Shown: in pieces, positions 62,797-64,000 of the stretch
Numbering within the stretch: position 1 is the first letter of the stretch
Layout of the letters: each line of letters opens with the position of its first letter
Source: Acidiphilium sp. C61
GTDB taxonomy: Bacteria; Pseudomonadota; Alphaproteobacteria; Acetobacterales; Acetobacteraceae
Direction of reading: 5' to 3'
Length of the DNA stretch: 64,000 nt
Assembly (NCBI RefSeq): GCF_902712915.1
Contig: NZ_CACTIA010000005.1
Span: forward strand, 1,054,001 to 1,118,000
Program-made: the position numbers and the translations under genes
Notes under the pieces: model-generated
Told to the model about the DNA's origin: nothing
Databases searched by the model: none
Seen by the model: only the letters and a program-made list of their open reading frames with translations

Positions 62797-64000
62797 TCAG
62801 CCCTCTTCCGGCGTGTTCGGATCGAGCGTCGCGACCACGGGCGTGGTGCGCGTCAGGATCTGGTAGGGCTGCTGCTGCTCGTTCGGAACCGGCTCACGCA
62901 CCCGCTGCCGCCAGACCCCGAAGCCGACCGCGGCCAGCGCCGCGAGCGCGAGAAAGATGAACAATCCGCCCGGGCCTGTCCGTGTCATCGCAATGGCTGC
63001 GATCACCGGCCCGATCGCAGCGCCGATCGAGTAGACCAGTACAAGGCCGCCGCTTGCCCCGACACGCTGCTCGGGATCAAGAAAGTCGTTGGTATGGGCG
63101 ACGCAAAGCGGATAGAGGGTGAACACCAGCCCGCCGAACAGCAATCCCAGCGCATCCACCACTCCGGGTGGCCAGAGCGGAGCGCCGAGTATCATGCTCA
63201 CGATTCCGGCCCCGGCGAAGGTTCCGATGATGACCTTGCGGCGATCGAACCGGTCTGAGAGGCGACCTATGGGAACCTGCAGCACGACGCCCCCCATGAT
63301 CACCACGCTCATGAACAGCGCGGTCTGCGACCGGGCCATGCCGAGTCCGTGGGCGTAGATCGCGCCGAGTGCGTAGAAGCCGCCCAGCATCACCCCGGTC
63401 ATCGCCGCCCCGAAGATCCCGAGCGGCGAAATCCGGTAGAGCCGGAGGAAGGAAAGCGGCGTCGAGACGCCCAGCACGGGACCGGGAAGCCGGGTCAGCG
63501 CGATCGGGATCACGGCCAGCGACAGCAGGATCGAGGCGGCGATGAAGGGCAACGCCGGGGCGCGGTTGCCGAGGTCGAGCAGGAATTGCCCGGCCCCCTG
63601 CCCGGCATAGAGAGCAACCATGTAAAAGGCGAGAATGGCACCGCGGGTCTGCGGCGTGGCCCGTTCGTTCAGCCAGCTTTCGATGCAGATGAACACGCCG
63701 GCCAGAGATACGCCCTCGACGAAGCGCAGCACCGCCCAGAAGCTGAAATCCTGCCAGATCGTGCATGCCAGCGTGCTCGCCGAGAACAGCGAGACGAACG
63801 CGGTGAAGGCGCGGATATGACCGACCCGCTCGATGATCCGCCCCGCGCGCAGCGCGCCGAGGGTGAGCCCGGCGAAATAGGCGGTGCCGATCAGGCCGAT
63901 CAGCAACTGGCTCGTCCCGTTCGCCTCGAGCCGCAAGCTCATCAGCGTCGAGAGAAAGCCGCTGCCGGCCATCAGCATGAAGATCGAGAGCAGCAGGCTG
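62797..64000 (-). CDS. MFS transporter (YcaD-like), 5' part outside the window
   Basis: At least 400 residues of a major-facilitator permease with about 12 segments: SLLLSIFMLMAGSGFLSTLM at the visible N-terminus, GYFAGLTLGALRAGRIIERVGHIR-type loop 2-3 motif split here as GLTLGALRAGRIIERVGHIR, and IGRLSDRFDRRKVIIGTFAG between the halves. It resembles the YcaD/UMF1-like group with unknown substrate. The reading frame stays open to base 64000, so the start codon is outside. It converges with the lipid transporter operon. Confidence 0.87.
   Translation of the reverse strand, partial: SLLLSIFMLMAGSGFLSTLMSLRLEANGTSQLLIGLIGTAYFAGLTLGALRAGRIIERVGHIRAFTAFVSLFSASTLACTIWQDFSFWAVLRFVEGVSLAGVFICIESWLNERATPQTRGAILAFYMVALYAGQGAGQFLLDLGNRAPALPFIAASILLSLAVIPIALTRLPGPVLGVSTPLSFLRLYRISPLGIFGAAMTGVMLGGFYALGAIYAHGLGMARSQTALFMSVVIMGGVVLQVPIGRLSDRFDRRKVIIGTFAGAGIVSMILGAPLWPPGVVDALGLLFGGLVFTLYPLCVAHTNDFLDPEQRVGASGGLVLVYSIGAAIGPVIAAIAMTRTGPGGLFIFLALAALAAVGFGVWRQRVREPVPNEQQQPYQILTRTTPVVATLDPNTPEEG

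Overview
The window is about 64 kb of high-GC DNA (the coding part looks like roughly two thirds G+C), densely packed on both strands. Gene content and order suggest an alphaproteobacterium of the Acetobacteraceae, most likely an acidophile close to Acidiphilium. The supporting features are a full sox sulfur-oxidation cluster, an extended CarD regulator beside fdxA and an S4/helicase pair, the block zinc-ribbon gene-ftsE-ftsX-ydcF-like-plsC, and a polyhydroxyalkanoate (PHA) locus with an enoyl reductase and a MaoC-phosphotransacetylase fusion. The genus is inferred from gene content, not from a marker gene. I saw no rRNA, tRNA or CRISPR array.

Layout. 1-4.2 kb: branched-chain amino-acid ABC transporter (partial binding protein, LivH, a fused LivM-LivG, LivF). 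4.3-10 kb (minus strand): Mn(II) transporter MntH with an MntR-like operator, CarD, FdxA, S4 protein, large helicase. 10-13 kb: HtpG and a membrane dipeptidase. 13-18.5 kb: cell-division and envelope genes (zinc ribbon, FtsEX, YdcF-like, PlsC, DedA-like, ATP-grasp). 18.5-19.4 kb: an 829-bp IS5-family (IS427-like) element inserted exactly at the edge of a 106-bp repeat. 19.5-27.4 kb: methyltransferase, LysR, RecX, malate dehydrogenase, NAD kinase, C-N hydrolase, aminotransferase. 27.5-29.6 kb: glnB-glnA behind two tandem sigma-54-like elements. 29.8-36.9 kb: acetate kinase, secreted phosphoesterase, DUF302, two TauE/SafE permeases, a TPR/ATP-grasp protein. 37-43.7 kb: sox cluster read soxC-D-X-Y-Z-A-K-B, then a DsrE-like gene and a sulfite-exporter-type permease, with ArsR/SqrR-like dyads at both ends. 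43.8-47.4 kb: methyltransferase, class II aldolase, NCS1 permease, prepilin peptidase. 47.5-55 kb: PHA/acyl-phosphate operon, P-type ATPase, a second DsrE-like protein and a Spy-like protein, with two FNR/FixK-type boxes (TTGA-N6-TCAA). 55-64 kb: amidohydrolase, NRDE protein, PurB, TerC, an Mla-type lipid ABC transporter and a partial MFS permease.

How it works together. The sox block encodes periplasmic thiosulfate oxidation: SoxXA(K) loads thiosulfate on SoxYZ, SoxB hydrolyses the sulfate group, SoxCD oxidises the sulfane sulfur, and the permease probably exports sulfite. GlnB and GlnA form the nitrogen-control and assimilation module. The PHA block, together with the distant acetate kinase, looks like an oxygen-limited carbon and redox overflow module under FNR/FixK-type control.

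The most unusual structural feature is a repeat family of about 106 bp: eight full or partial copies in 64 kb. Intact copies are bounded by TA and end in GAGCA-type inverted repeats. The copies supply stop codons to three genes, one lies between soxK and soxB, one is the landing site of the IS, and one with a 48-bp internal duplication sits directly in front of ackA. They behave like a miniature inverted-repeat element (MITE).
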